DNA of 62,472 nucleotides from Treponema sp. UBA792 (lineage in GTDB: Bacteria > Spirochaetota > Spirochaetia > Treponematales > Treponemataceae), in assembly GCA_002296965.1 (NCBI GenBank), contig DBIW01000046.1:1-62472 (forward strand), read 5' to 3'. The position numbers were made by a program, and so were the translations under genes. Under the pieces are notes generated by a model that was not told where the DNA came from, did no database searches, and was given only the letters and a program-made list of their open reading frames with translations. Shown piece after piece: positions 1 to 8,011 of the stretch (within the stretch, counting starts at the first letter, position 1; every line of letters begins with the position of its first letter).

Positions 1-53
1 CTCTTACGCCGATGATACTGCCCTTGCGGCGGGAAAGTAGGTAGCCGCCGGGC
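1..53 (+). rRNA. rrf: 5S ribosomal RNA, 3' end (partial)
   Basis: The sequence GATGATACTGC followed by GGGAAAGTAGGT and a G/C-rich 3' end is the characteristic 3' third of bacterial 5S rRNA (loop E and helix IV side, then the 3' strand of helix I). The 5' part lies outside the window, so the rest of an rRNA operon probably lies upstream. The 3' boundary is set at the last base before the T run and is approximate. Confidence 0.85.
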
Positions 54-62
54 TTTTTTTTA
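40..62 (+). terminator. T-run terminator after 5S rRNA
   Basis: The 5S 3' end is followed directly by a run of nine T residues (54-62). The terminal helix of the 5S RNA or its local GC-rich hairpin would serve as the stem. Confidence 0.55.
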
Positions 63-82
63 ATTCAAAGATGTTTTTTTGC

Positions 83-110
83 TTGCAGTTTTCTGGAACT
101 AGTGTATAAT
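83..110 (+). promoter_or_regulatory. sigma70 promoter of the 54-aa gene
   Basis: TTGCAG (83-88), 16-bp spacer, perfect TATAAT (105-110). The ATG at 118 is 7 nt after the -10 box, so the predicted transcript starts at or next to the start codon (leaderless). Confidence 0.6.
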
Positions 111-117
111 ATTTATT

Positions 118-282
118 ATGCATAAAAGTAATGAGAGTCTGAAAAAGGCAATTGAGAATGGGAAGGGATTTAAACCTGTTTCAGAAAAATTATCGGCTTT
201 ATCAAAGAGCTGTGTAATTAATCCTGAATATGTTTTGTCACTTCTGAAGATTGAGCTTGAAAAGACGGAACCAAAGAAATAA
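118..282 (+). CDS. small hypothetical protein (54 aa)
   Basis: A 54-residue ORF starting MHKSNESLKK, not recognised as any family. It is hydrophilic and rich in Lys, Glu and Ser, with a likely helical C-terminal half (YVLSLLKIELEK) and no signal peptide or membrane segment. Reasons to believe it is a gene: it fills its own transcription unit, with a TATAAT promoter 7 nt before the ATG and a hairpin-plus-T-run terminator 27 nt after the stop. There is no Shine-Dalgarno sequence, so translation would be leaderless, as inferred for several other genes here. The alternative is a small regulatory RNA that happens to contain an ORF. Confidence 0.5.
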   Translation: MHKSNESLKKAIENGKGFKPVSEKLSALSKSCVINPEYVLSLLKIELEKTEPKK

Positions 283-309
283 CATTTTATTTGGTATCGA
301 TTTGAGCAG

Positions 310-345
310 ACCGGATGATATTTGTCGTCCGGTTTTGTTTTTTTT
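310..345 (+). terminator. intrinsic terminator of the 54-aa gene
   Basis: ACCGGATGA (310-318) pairs with TCGTCCGGT (325-333) with one G-T wobble, followed by TTTTGTTTTTTTT. Confidence 0.75.
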
Positions 346-383
346 GTGGTTTCTTTATTATTATATCAACAGTTTTGCATAAC

Positions 384-412
384 TTGACAATATCTGTCTT
401 TTTCTTCAAATT
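384..412 (+). promoter_or_regulatory. candidate promoter of rsgA
   Basis: TTGACA (384-389), 17-bp spacer, weak -10 CAAATT (407-412), then 6 nt to the ATG at 419. The -35 is consensus and the -10 poor. The spacing again predicts a leaderless transcript. Confidence 0.45.
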
Positions 413-418
413 TAGGCA

Positions 419-1381
419 ATGCAAGGTACAGTTTTAGGCGGGGCAAACAATTTTTTTTCGGTAGAATGCAATGACGGTATTACCCGGCTTTGTTCGATAA
501 AAGGAAAAGTTTTGAAATCAGACAAGGAGTATTACAATCCTCTTGCTCCTGGAGATGTGGTCTGTCTTGAGGCTGATGATATGGATGAGATGAAAGGCCA
601 AATCAGTTCTCTTGTTCCAAGGAAAAATGCTTTCCTCCGATGGAACGTGAAGGGACGGTGCCCTCAGTTGCTGGCGGCGAATCTTGATTATCTTATTCTC
701 GTCACAACTCCTGATGAGCCTCCGTTTCGTTCCCGCTTCATTGACAGGGCGCTTGCTCAGGCTGAACATCAGGAGATAACTCCTGTGATTGTGTGCAATA
801 AATATGATCTGGCAGGCTATGATCCTGAACCTCTGGAGTGTACGCTTAGAATATGGGAAAGTATAGGCTATAAGGTGCTCCGGGTGTCAGCAAAGACCGG
901 AGAAGGTATGACTGAATTCGCCGAGCTGCTGGAAGACCGCCTGTGCGCTTTTGTGGGACAGTCCGGGGTCGGGAAATCAAGCCTTATAAACGTCATGGAT
1001 AATTCGTGTGTGCTAAAAACCGGCAGTCTCTCAAGAAAATACGGGAAAGGAAGCCATACGACGACGAAGGGTACTCTGCTCCGGCTTACATTGAATGAAT
1101 CGCTTACAGCGGGCATAAAGGGCAAGAAGGCTTCTGTTATAGATACTCCTGGTATCAGGCGTTTCGTATTGGATGATATTTCCTCGGAAAACCTGATTTT
1201 TTATTTTCGGGAATTTCGTCCTTTTATAGGAAAATGCGAATTCGGAATGAGCTGTTCTCACATATCGGAGCGCGGATGCGCTGTAAAAGACGCCGTTGAT
1301 GGCGGAATTGTGACGCAGCAGCGTTATGACAGTTGGAGACGCATATCAGCGGAAATAAAAAATGGAACTTGGGCGGACTGA
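419..1381 (+). CDS. rsgA: ribosome small-subunit-dependent GTPase RsgA
   Basis: A circularly permuted GTPase that acts in late maturation of the 30S subunit. Visible in order: N-terminal OB-fold (about residues 1-70), G4 NKYD (about 127), G1 GQSGVGKSS (about 179), G3 DTPG (about 242), and a C-terminal zinc region with Cys-x6-Cys-x-His-x5-Cys (from about 274). At 320 aa it has the usual full length. The ATG at 419 has no convincing ribosome binding site, but a TTGACA promoter places the transcription start at or next to it. mutS2 follows 48 nt later in the same direction. Confidence 0.93.
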   Translation: MQGTVLGGANNFFSVECNDGITRLCSIKGKVLKSDKEYYNPLAPGDVVCLEADDMDEMKGQISSLVPRKNAFLRWNVKGRCPQLLAANLDYLILVTTPDEPPFRSRFIDRALAQAEHQEITPVIVCNKYDLAGYDPEPLECTLRIWESIGYKVLRVSAKTGEGMTEFAELLEDRLCAFVGQSGVGKSSLINVMDNSCVLKTGSLSRKYGKGSHTTTKGTLLRLTLNESLTAGIKGKKASVIDTPGIRRFVLDDISSENLIFYFREFRPFIGKCEFGMSCSHISERGCAVKDAVDGGIVTQQRYDSWRRISAEIKNGTWAD

Positions 1382-1429
1382 ATTTCCGCCGCATTTATTT
1401 TAATATAGAAAAACTTTTCATGGTTTTTT

Positions 1430-3961
1430 ATGAACACAGAGACATTAAAGGAAATTGATTTTTACAGGATACGGGACGAGATCGCAGGATTCTGCCTGAG
1501 CGAGGAGGGAAGGAATTTTCTTCTTTTAAGGGAGCCTCTTCAGGATTCCGCAGAAACTGAATTTTATAAGGAATGCAGCCGTGAATGGCTGGATTTTATA
1601 TGTTCATCACCGGTGGCGCCTTTTCTTCCGTGGAATCCGATACGTTCCGTCCTTTCCGTCATCAGGACAAAAGGCGCCGCGCTTTCGCTGGAACAGGTTC
1701 ATTCGCTGGGCATTTTCTGTCTTTCCCTGGAGCGTGTCCGTACCTCCATTTTTTCCTTCAGCGGCAAGATTGATATGTCTGTCCTTCGGGAACAGGCTGA
1801 GCTTCTCCCTGATATGACCGGGACCTCCGGAAAAATTTTCAGGGTGATTACCCATGACGGGGAGCTCAGGGAACTTCCGGAAATTGCCGCGATAAGGGGA
1901 GAAATTTCCGCGTTGAACCGGAAAGTCGTCAATATCCTACGTTCCTATATATCCGACAGAAAGTATTCTGAAATTCTGGAGTCCGATGTTCCTGTCTACA
2001 GAAACGGCAGGCAGCTTCTTGCTGTGAGGTCAGACTGCCAGGGGAGAATTCCGGGAATAGTGCATGAGATTTCACAGACCGGACGTACCGTATTCATTGA
2101 GCCGGAAGAGGCGGTCCGGTGCGGAAACGACATTATGAGAAAGGAATATGAGCTTGATGTCGCGGTGAAGAAAATCCTCTCCGACCTTACAGCTTCCCTT
2201 CAGCCGTCGGTACGGGAATTCCTTGCGGCGGTTCCTGTCATGGAGAAGTTTGACGCCACGCTGGCGGTAGCGAAATGGGGGCGTGCCCACGGATGCTGCT
2301 ATGCGCTTGACTGCCGCGACTCTTCAGGAAATGAATGTCCGCCTCTTCTCCTTGCCGCGAGACATCCTCTTCTTGGCGAGCGGGCAGTTCCAGTTGACAT
2401 CCGCTTTATGCCGGGAAAGAGAATTCTCATAATAACAGGCCCGAATACAGGCGGAAAGACAGTGACATTAAAGACGTTTGCGCTGTTCTCCGCTATGAAT
2501 CAGGCCGGTTTTCCGGTTCCGGCCGCGGACGGAACTAGACTTCCGTTTTTCTCTGACATTTTTGCCGACATAGGCGACAGCCAGTCGCTTGATCAGTCGC
2601 TGTCGACATTCGGAGGTCACATGAGGAATATAGCGGCCGCGTTGGACGGCGCGGATTCCGCTAGTCTTGTCCTTCTTGATGAGCTTGGCAGCGGAACAGA
2701 TCCTCTTGAGGGATCCGCAATATCGATGGCTGTGCTTGATGAGCTGATAAGGCGTGGTGCTTTTGTCCTTGTCACCACGCATCAGGGGGTTCTCAAAAAC
2801 TACGGATATACCGAGAAAGCCTGTGTCAATGCATCCGTCGAATTCAATAAGGATACGCTTTCTCCGTCATATAGGCTTGTCATGGGCGTTCCCGGAGAAA
2901 GCCATGCGCTGGATATTGCTGTGAGAAGCGGAATTCCTGAGCGTATATGCGCTGACGCACGCTCTTATATTTCAGGCGGCCAGACCGATGTCTCCACACT
3001 GATAAACGGACTGAACGGCAAGCATTCTGAACTTGACCGGCTGCTGCTCGAAGCGGAGGACAAGTCGCGCATGCTTGATGAAAGGGAGCTTGAGCTCAGG
3101 GAAAAGGATCTTGAGCTCAGGCAAAAGGAGAATGAGCTCCGGCAGGGAATCCAGCGTGAGATGCAGGACTATCTTTCGGACAGCAGGAGCCGCCTTGAGA
3201 ATCTTGTCCGCCGGATAAGGGAAGGGGAGCTTACAAAGGAGAAGACGCGCGAGGTGCGTGCATTTTCAGAGAGGCTTGCGGACGATACGGAGAAATTCGC
3301 CGGGCAGACTGAGGCAGAAGCCCGTTGCCTTGACGAGATTTCAGCCGGTCTTGCCGCGGCCAAGAGCCGCCATGACCGGAAGTACGGCCGCAGTGCCGGA
3401 AAAACCAAGAGGCGGATGAAGAATTCGGAGGCGCTGCGTCATGCAGCTCCGGCAATACAGCAGCCTGCGGAGAAGAAAAATGTGCCTGAACCAGTGTTCG
3501 AGGCGGGGGTGTTTGTCCGCTCCATTACCAGCGGAAGCGAAGGTGTTCTTGTCAGCCGGCAGAACGGCGGAGTATGGCTGGTCCAGTTCGGTAGCATACG
3601 TATGCCTGTAAAGGAGCGTAACCTTGAGATTGTAAGTGGCAAAGGGTCGCTTCTGTCTCCTACGGTGAGCGTGGATATGTGTCCGGTTTCAGATTCAGGA
3701 AATGATACAATGCCACGTCCGGTCTTTGAGCTGCGACTGCTGGGCATGCGTTCCGAGGATGCTCTCCGGGCACTTGAGCGGCAGGTGGATTTGTGCAATA
3801 TGCAGAATTTCAGGCATTTCAGCGTAATTCACGGAAAAGGTGACGGAATTCTTCAGCAGGCGGTGCAGAATTATCTGTCGCACTGCCCGGGTGTCCAGGA
3901 ATTCCATTATGCCCCGGCAGAAGACGGCGGAGCCGGAAAAACCTATGTTACCATGAGCTGA
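1430..3961 (+). CDS. mutS2: endonuclease/ribosome-rescue ATPase MutS2
   Basis: An 843-aa MutS-like ATPase without the mismatch-recognition domain. It carries a Walker A motif GPNTGGKT (about residue 338), a Walker B-like LVLLDELGSGTDP (about 422), a long charged coiled-coil segment (about 520-680) and a C-terminal Smr domain (about 768-843). The Smr domain keeps HGKG (about 802), but the usual LDLRG-like motif reads LRLLG, so the family's Asp is an Arg here, which questions its nuclease activity. MutS2 proteins are linked to suppression of recombination and to rescue of collided ribosomes. The start at 1430 has no strong Shine-Dalgarno sequence. It probably shares a transcript with rsgA. Confidence 0.92.
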   Translation: MNTETLKEIDFYRIRDEIAGFCLSEEGRNFLLLREPLQDSAETEFYKECSREWLDFICSSPVAPFLPWNPIRSVLSVIRTKGAALSLEQVHSLGIFCLSLERVRTSIFSFSGKIDMSVLREQAELLPDMTGTSGKIFRVITHDGELRELPEIAAIRGEISALNRKVVNILRSYISDRKYSEILESDVPVYRNGRQLLAVRSDCQGRIPGIVHEISQTGRTVFIEPEEAVRCGNDIMRKEYELDVAVKKILSDLTASLQPSVREFLAAVPVMEKFDATLAVAKWGRAHGCCYALDCRDSSGNECPPLLLAARHPLLGERAVPVDIRFMPGKRILIITGPNTGGKTVTLKTFALFSAMNQAGFPVPAADGTRLPFFSDIFADIGDSQSLDQSLSTFGGHMRNIAAALDGADSASLVLLDELGSGTDPLEGSAISMAVLDELIRRGAFVLVTTHQGVLKNYGYTEKACVNASVEFNKDTLSPSYRLVMGVPGESHALDIAVRSGIPERICADARSYISGGQTDVSTLINGLNGKHSELDRLLLEAEDKSRMLDERELELREKDLELRQKENELRQGIQREMQDYLSDSRSRLENLVRRIREGELTKEKTREVRAFSERLADDTEKFAGQTEAEARCLDEISAGLAAAKSRHDRKYGRSAGKTKRRMKNSEALRHAAPAIQQPAEKKNVPEPVFEAGVFVRSITSGSEGVLVSRQNGGVWLVQFGSIRMPVKERNLEIVSGKGSLLSPTVSVDMCPVSDSGNDTMPRPVFELRLLGMRSEDALRALERQVDLCNMQNFRHFSVIHGKGDGILQQAVQNYLSHCPGVQEFHYAPAEDGGAGKTYVTMS

Positions 3962-3994
3962 TGCGCTGATGTTTTCTTAACCGGGATTATATGT

Positions 3995-4000
3995 TATTAT
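3995..4000 (+). promoter_or_regulatory. -10 element of the small exporter gene
   Basis: TATTAT ends 6 nt before the ATG at 4007. The -35 region is poor, so the assignment rests on the -10 box and the absence of a Shine-Dalgarno sequence. Confidence 0.35.
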
Positions 4001-4006
4001 CACAGA

Positions 4007-4492
4007 ATGTTTGTTGATTATGTAATTGTGTTTTTTATCTCTATGCTTCCTCTTGTCGAGTTGAGAGGGGCGATTCCCGTGTCTCAGGCAATGCAGCTGC
4101 CCGTGATACCTTCATATATTGTCAGCATAGCCGGTAATATGCTTCCTGTGCCGGTGATATATCTTTTCGCAAGAAAATTCCTTGAATGGGGAAGAGACCG
4201 GAAAGTCATAGGCGGAATATGCCGTTTTTTCCTCGTGAAGGGAACTTCGGCAGGTGACAGGCTTCAGAGCAAGGCGGGAAAGGGAATTTTCGTGGCGCTC
4301 ATGCTTTTTGTCGGAATTCCGCTGCCCGGAACCGGCGCATGGACAGGAACACTTGCGGCCAGTCTCCTCGACATGAAATTCAGGGACACCGTCATTTCCG
4401 TGATGCTTGGAGTCCTCTTGGCAGGCTGCATAATGATGGCCGGAAGCCTCGGACTTTTCACCGCTTTTTTCAGCCTGTTCCCAAAAAACTGA
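4007..4492 (+). CDS. small multidrug-export family membrane protein (COG2426)
   Basis: A 161-aa integral membrane protein with about four hydrophobic segments (about residues 3-22, 32-54, 92-118 and 128-158). The motif ELRGAIP near residue 18 and the GxPLPGTGAWTG segment near residue 105 are typical of the sm_multidrug_ex (COG2426) family, which is distantly DedA-like. The substrate is unknown and the family name is historical, so drug export should not be assumed. There is no Shine-Dalgarno sequence, and the preceding TATTAT suggests a leaderless mRNA. It converges on lon, 60 bp away. Confidence 0.8.
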   Translation: MFVDYVIVFFISMLPLVELRGAIPVSQAMQLPVIPSYIVSIAGNMLPVPVIYLFARKFLEWGRDRKVIGGICRFFLVKGTSAGDRLQSKAGKGIFVALMLFVGIPLPGTGAWTGTLAASLLDMKFRDTVISVMLGVLLAGCIMMAGSLGLFTAFFSLFPKN

Positions 4493-4552
4493 GGAGGCAG
4501 CGGTTTCCGGTCACGCTTATTCCGTTGTCCGGAACCGCTTTTTCCGGTTCTT

Positions 4553-7195
4553 TCAGGAATTCTGCCCCTTCTCCGTTTCCACGGCCTTTTTCCTGCCTTT
4601 CCGCACGGTGGTCTTGTCCTTTATCTTGGGCAGCACGAATGATATTACCTCCTCGGCTCTCGTTACAGGTATGAATGTTATTCCTGCCCTCACATTTTCC
4701 GGTATGTCGTCCAGATCACGGCTGTTCGCCTTGGGAATTATAATTGTTCTGATCTTGTTCCTTTTCGCCGCGACGGTCTTTTCCCTGAGACCCCCTATCG
4801 GCAGAACCTGCCCGGTAAGACTCAGCTCTCCCGTCATGGCGAGATTCGGCTTTATTGTTTTTCCTGTCATAAGCGAGATGAATGCCGTCGCCATTGTGAT
4901 TCCTGCGCTTGGTCCGTCTTTAGGAGTGGCGCCCTCAGGTATGTGGAGATGAACCGTGTGCTTGTCGAACCAGTCCGGTTTTCTTATCTTTCTGTCCGTA
5001 ATGAATTTCCTGGACCAGTTGAATGCGATCTGACATGATTCCTTCATTACATCGCCCATCTGCCCCGTGAGCACGAGACCTCCTTTCCCCTCGAATTCAG
5101 ACGCCTCTATAAGGAGAGTGTCTCCGCCCATGCTCGTCCATGCCAGTCCGATTGCCGTTCCGGGCACAGAAGCCTTTTTTATCTCGCTCTCGTCGAATAC
5201 AGGTTTCCCGAGGTACTTGTCGAGATCTGCCGTCTCGACCGTGAATTTTCTTTCGCTAACCGGTCCAAGTTCCGTGTCAGCCTGTTCCGCCTTATCCTGA
5301 TTTTTTTCAGCCTCATTCACCAGTTCCGCCACAATTTTTCGGTGGATTTTGTCTATGCTCTTCTCGAAATTCCTTACACCGGATTCCCGCGCATATTCCT
5401 CGGCTATTGTCAGCAGCGCATCCTTGGTGTATCTTACCTGATTCTTCTTCAGTCCGTTCTTGATGAGGTTCTTCGGAATCAGATATTTCTTCGCAATCTC
5501 GATTTTCTCCTGATCAATGTAGCCGGCGATCTGAATTATCTCCGCCCGGTCAAGAAGCGGAGACGGAATCGAGTCCAGCGTATTCGCCGTAAGTATGAAA
5601 AGGACGTTTGATATGTCGAACGGAAGGTCAAGATAGTTGTCCCTGAACGAGACATTCTGTTCCGGATCAAGCACCTCAAGAAGCGCGCTGGCCGGATCTC
5701 CCTGATGGCTTGACCCCATCTTGTCGATCTCGTCTATCATGAATACCGGCGACTTTGATTTTGTGATTTTGAGTCCCTGTATTATCTTTCCTGGCATCGC
5801 TCCTATATATGTGCGCCTGTGACCCTTTATCTCGGCCTCGTCCCTCATTCCTCCGACGGAAAAACGGTAGAACGGTTTGTTCATGGCCGCCGCAACTGAT
5901 TTTCCTACGCTTGTCTTTCCGACTCCCGGCGGACCTACCAGAAGAAGGATGGAGCCCTTTGAGTCGCCCTTCATTTTTCTTACGGCAAGATACTCAAGAA
6001 TTCTCTTCTTCACGTCCTCAAGACCGAAATGATCCCTGTCAAGGGTCTCGCGCGCCTTCTCCATGCTGAAGTCCGGTTTTTCTCCGTCCTTCCATGGGAG
6101 CTGTGTCACAAGCTCAAGAAAATTTCTTGTTCCGATGTATTCTGCCGAATTCGGATCCATGAGGTTGAATTTCTCAAGCTCGCCGTCAACCGTCTCCTTT
6201 ATTTCTCCGCTGAATTCAAGAGCCTTTATCTTCTCCTTGAATTTCTGGTAGTCTGAGGCCTCTCCGTCGGCGTTTGTGCCGAGCTCCTCCTGAATCGATT
6301 TCAGTTCCTCGCGGAGAAAGTACTCACGCTGGTTTTTCTCGACGCGCTCGTTCAGTTCCGCCTGTATTTTCTTCTGGACGCGCAGAAGCTCCTGTTCCCT
6401 TTTTATGAACACCAGCACCTGTTCCATCCGCTGTCTTACATTTACGGTCTCAAGAATTTTCTGCTGCTCGTTTCTGTCTATATTGAGGATTGACGTTATG
6501 AAGTCCGCAATTTTTCCGGGATTGTCGATGTTCACCATGTTCAGCCGCATCTCCTCGCTGAACAGAGGATTGTTATCCGAAATTTCCTTCATCTCGCTGA
6601 TTATGGCGCGTGTCAGAGCCTTGACCTCGAATGTCCTGTCCTCCTCGTCGTCAAGATATTCCACCGCGGCGACCATCGGAACTGACGGATGAAGCGTCTT
6701 TCTTATTTTGAACCGCTTCACCGTTGAGATGAATATGTTGAGTCCGCCGTCGGGCATGTTCACTTTTTTGATTATTCTTGCTGCAGTTCCTATTGTGCAG
6801 AGATCCGCGACGGAAGGCGTCTCGTTGTCCTCCATGCTGTCCTTTATCATCGAGATTCCAAGAAAACCCTCATGGTTATACGTCTCCTCGATGGCCTTTA
6901 TGTCCTCCGGAGAATTTACCATCAGCGGAGTGAATATTCCGGGAAAAATCGGACGTCCCTGCAGCGGAATCAGCGTGAGCTTCGGTGGAAGCATCTGGTC
7001 TGCGGAGATTATAGAATTTTCAGGCGCAGATACAGTCTTCTCTGTCCTGTTTTTCTTTCCGCGCGGCCTTCCGCGTCTCTTCTTCTGCTCCGTGTTCTCA
7101 GCCGCATTATTTTCAGGCTGCTGACTGTCTTTTTCTGTCTCCGTGATGACTGCGGAACCGTCTATATTGATTTCATCGTCTGTGTTTTCTGTCAT
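4553..7195 (-). CDS. lon: ATP-dependent protease La (Lon)
   Basis: A cytoplasmic AAA+ serine protease that degrades misfolded and regulatory proteins. Order of parts: a charged N-terminal tail containing KKRRGRPRGKKNR, the Lon substrate-binding domain from about residue 70, a central coiled coil (KKIQAELNERVEKNQ), AAA+ Walker A GPPGVGKT (about 427), and the Lon-S16 protease domain with the catalytic serine in KDGPSAG and the catalytic lysine near the TVAAKRN region. The start chosen is MTENTDDEIN at 7195 (880 aa). An in-frame ATG at 7285 adds 30 residues of poor sequence and would lie upstream of a near-perfect promoter. The N-terminal basic AT-hook-like tail is longer than in most Lon proteins. 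Confidence 0.94.
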   Translation of the reverse strand: MTENTDDEINIDGSAVITETEKDSQQPENNAAENTEQKKRRGRPRGKKNRTEKTVSAPENSIISADQMLPPKLTLIPLQGRPIFPGIFTPLMVNSPEDIKAIEETYNHEGFLGISMIKDSMEDNETPSVADLCTIGTAARIIKKVNMPDGGLNIFISTVKRFKIRKTLHPSVPMVAAVEYLDDEEDRTFEVKALTRAIISEMKEISDNNPLFSEEMRLNMVNIDNPGKIADFITSILNIDRNEQQKILETVNVRQRMEQVLVFIKREQELLRVQKKIQAELNERVEKNQREYFLREELKSIQEELGTNADGEASDYQKFKEKIKALEFSGEIKETVDGELEKFNLMDPNSAEYIGTRNFLELVTQLPWKDGEKPDFSMEKARETLDRDHFGLEDVKKRILEYLAVRKMKGDSKGSILLLVGPPGVGKTSVGKSVAAAMNKPFYRFSVGGMRDEAEIKGHRRTYIGAMPGKIIQGLKITKSKSPVFMIDEIDKMGSSHQGDPASALLEVLDPEQNVSFRDNYLDLPFDISNVLFILTANTLDSIPSPLLDRAEIIQIAGYIDQEKIEIAKKYLIPKNLIKNGLKKNQVRYTKDALLTIAEEYARESGVRNFEKSIDKIHRKIVAELVNEAEKNQDKAEQADTELGPVSERKFTVETADLDKYLGKPVFDESEIKKASVPGTAIGLAWTSMGGDTLLIEASEFEGKGGLVLTGQMGDVMKESCQIAFNWSRKFITDRKIRKPDWFDKHTVHLHIPEGATPKDGPSAGITMATAFISLMTGKTIKPNLAMTGELSLTGQVLPIGGLREKTVAAKRNKIRTIIIPKANSRDLDDIPENVRAGITFIPVTRAEEVISFVLPKIKDKTTVRKGRKKAVETEKGQNS

Positions 7196-7201
7196 ACAGC
7201 T

Positions 7202-7230
7202 AATATAATAAAACTGTCCGCTGTCGTCAA
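7202..7230 (-). promoter_or_regulatory. lon promoter
   Basis: On the minus strand: TTGACG (7230-7225), 17-bp spacer, TATATT (7207-7202), then 6 nt to the ATG at 7195. This is the strongest single case here for a leaderless mRNA. Confidence 0.7.
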
Positions 7231-7254
7231 ACCGCCTTTCCTCTTGAAAATAAA

Positions 7255-7283
7255 GCTGAATGCAGTTGGAATCAGCATTCAGC
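7255..7283. repeat. perfect inverted repeat upstream of lon
   Basis: GCTGAATGC (7255-7263) and GCATTCAGC (7275-7283) form a perfect 9-bp stem with an 11-nt loop. It lies about 25 bp upstream of the lon -35 box, so it could be an operator. There is no T run to make it a terminator. Confidence 0.35.
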
Positions 7284-7284
7284 A

Positions 7285-7560
7285 TGATGTGAAGAAAGCT
7301 TTGCCCTGTAAAAAGGCGGCGGGGCTTTCTGCCTGGAGTAACAGAATGTCATTGGAAAAGAGTTTCTCGCATGACGGAAAAACATGTGCAGCCGTGCTCA
7401 ATGTCAATGCGGATGATGACAATTCTGTTGTCGTCACCGGGATTCCCAGGCCGGCAAAGGAATCCAAGAAGCCCGCGAAATCCGGCGGAGCGAAAAAGAA
7501 TTCAAAGGAAAGGTGGACGGGCGGAATTCCAGGAAAATTAAATTATTTTCAGGAATTCCA
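7285..7560 (+). other. coding-like stretch without a complete gene
   Basis: Between lon and tRNA-Gln the plus strand has an open frame with an ATG at 7347 (MSLEKSFSHDGKT) and codon usage like real genes here, ending in a Lys/Pro-rich segment (PAKESKKPAKSGG). The frame does not stop before running through both tRNA genes, so as it stands it is not a credible CDS. It may be a decayed gene remnant or a non-coding leader; no protein family is recognised. Confidence 0.2.
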
Positions 7561-7571
7561 TTGCATTGATA

Positions 7572-7600
7572 TTGACATAAAATATGATTCAGGATATAGT
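7572..7600 (+). promoter_or_regulatory. tRNA promoter
   Basis: TTGACA (7572-7577), 17-bp spacer, TATAGT (7595-7600), about 13 nt before the mature tRNA-Gln 5' end. The same architecture precedes the tRNA at 48297. Confidence 0.8.
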
Positions 7601-7613
7601 TGTATTCACTTAT

Positions 7614-7684
7614 TCCCCGATTGTGTAATGGTAGCACCTCAGATTCTGGTTCTGATTGTGGGGGTTCGAATCCTCCTTGGGGAA
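7614..7684 (+). tRNA. tRNA-Gln (CTG anticodon)
   Basis: Acceptor stem TCCCCGA/TTGGGGA (one G-U pair), D arm with GTG/CAC, anticodon stem TCAGA/TCTGA enclosing TTCTGGT (anticodon CTG, reading CAG), T arm with loop TTCGAAT, discriminator A. CCA is not encoded. It is the first of two tandem tRNAs behind a strong promoter. Confidence 0.9.
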
Positions 7685-7747
7685 AACTTCCGGATTATTC
7701 CGGAGTTTGATCTGGATAAGCTGCAGCTTGCAGCGGATGGACAGTAT

Positions 7748-7820
7748 GGTCCCTTCGAATATCGGTTTAGTTCGCCGCCCTCTCAAGGCGAAGAGACGGG
7801 TTCGACTCCCGTAGGGACCG
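7748..7820 (+). tRNA. tRNA-Glu (CTC anticodon)
   Basis: Acceptor GGTCCCT/AGGGACC, anticodon loop CTCTCAA (anticodon CTC, reading GAG), T stem CGGG with loop TTCGACT, discriminator G, CCA not encoded. The anticodon stem CCGCC/GGCGA has a C27-A43 mismatch at its top and the D stem reads GAA/TTC. Otherwise normal; co-transcribed with tRNA-Gln 63 nt upstream. Confidence 0.88.
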
Positions 7821-7824
7821 CTAG

Positions 7825-7853
7825 AAAGACACGGATTTTCCGTGTCTTTTTTT
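7825..7853 (+). terminator. terminator of the tRNA-Gln/tRNA-Glu unit
   Basis: AAAGACACGG (7825-7834), loop ATTTT, CCGTGTCTTT (7840-7849), running into a seven-T tract. It starts 5 nt after the tRNA-Glu discriminator base. Confidence 0.9.
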
Positions 7854-7923
7854 ATGCGCAGTCCCGATGGTTATAGCTGTCCTTTGTTTTCCTTTGCAAG
7901 TCCGGAGCTTCAGAAATCTCTTG

Positions 7924-7955
7924 AACTGCCCGCCGCATTTCCGGCGGGCAGTTTG
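7924..7955 (+). terminator. second strong hairpin with T-rich tail
   Basis: AACTGCCCGCCG and CGGCGGGCAGTT form a 12-bp stem with a short loop, followed on the plus strand by TGTTTTTCTTTT. It lies about 70 nt beyond the tRNA terminator and 57 nt before the end of tpiA. It may be a backup terminator, may serve tpiA weakly from the other side, or may end a small RNA transcribed from about 7860. Confidence 0.6.
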
Positions 7956-8011
7956 TTTTTCTTTTATAAATGGAGCTTATGTTCCCTCAGGCCGCGGACG
8001 GATTCGGCGCA

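Noticed and set aside
6872..7876. Plus-strand 334-codon open frame covering part of lon, the gap and both tRNAs
   Set aside because: It is antisense to lon for a third of its length and reads through two structured tRNA genes and their promoter. Only the short middle stretch looks coding-like and is reported separately.
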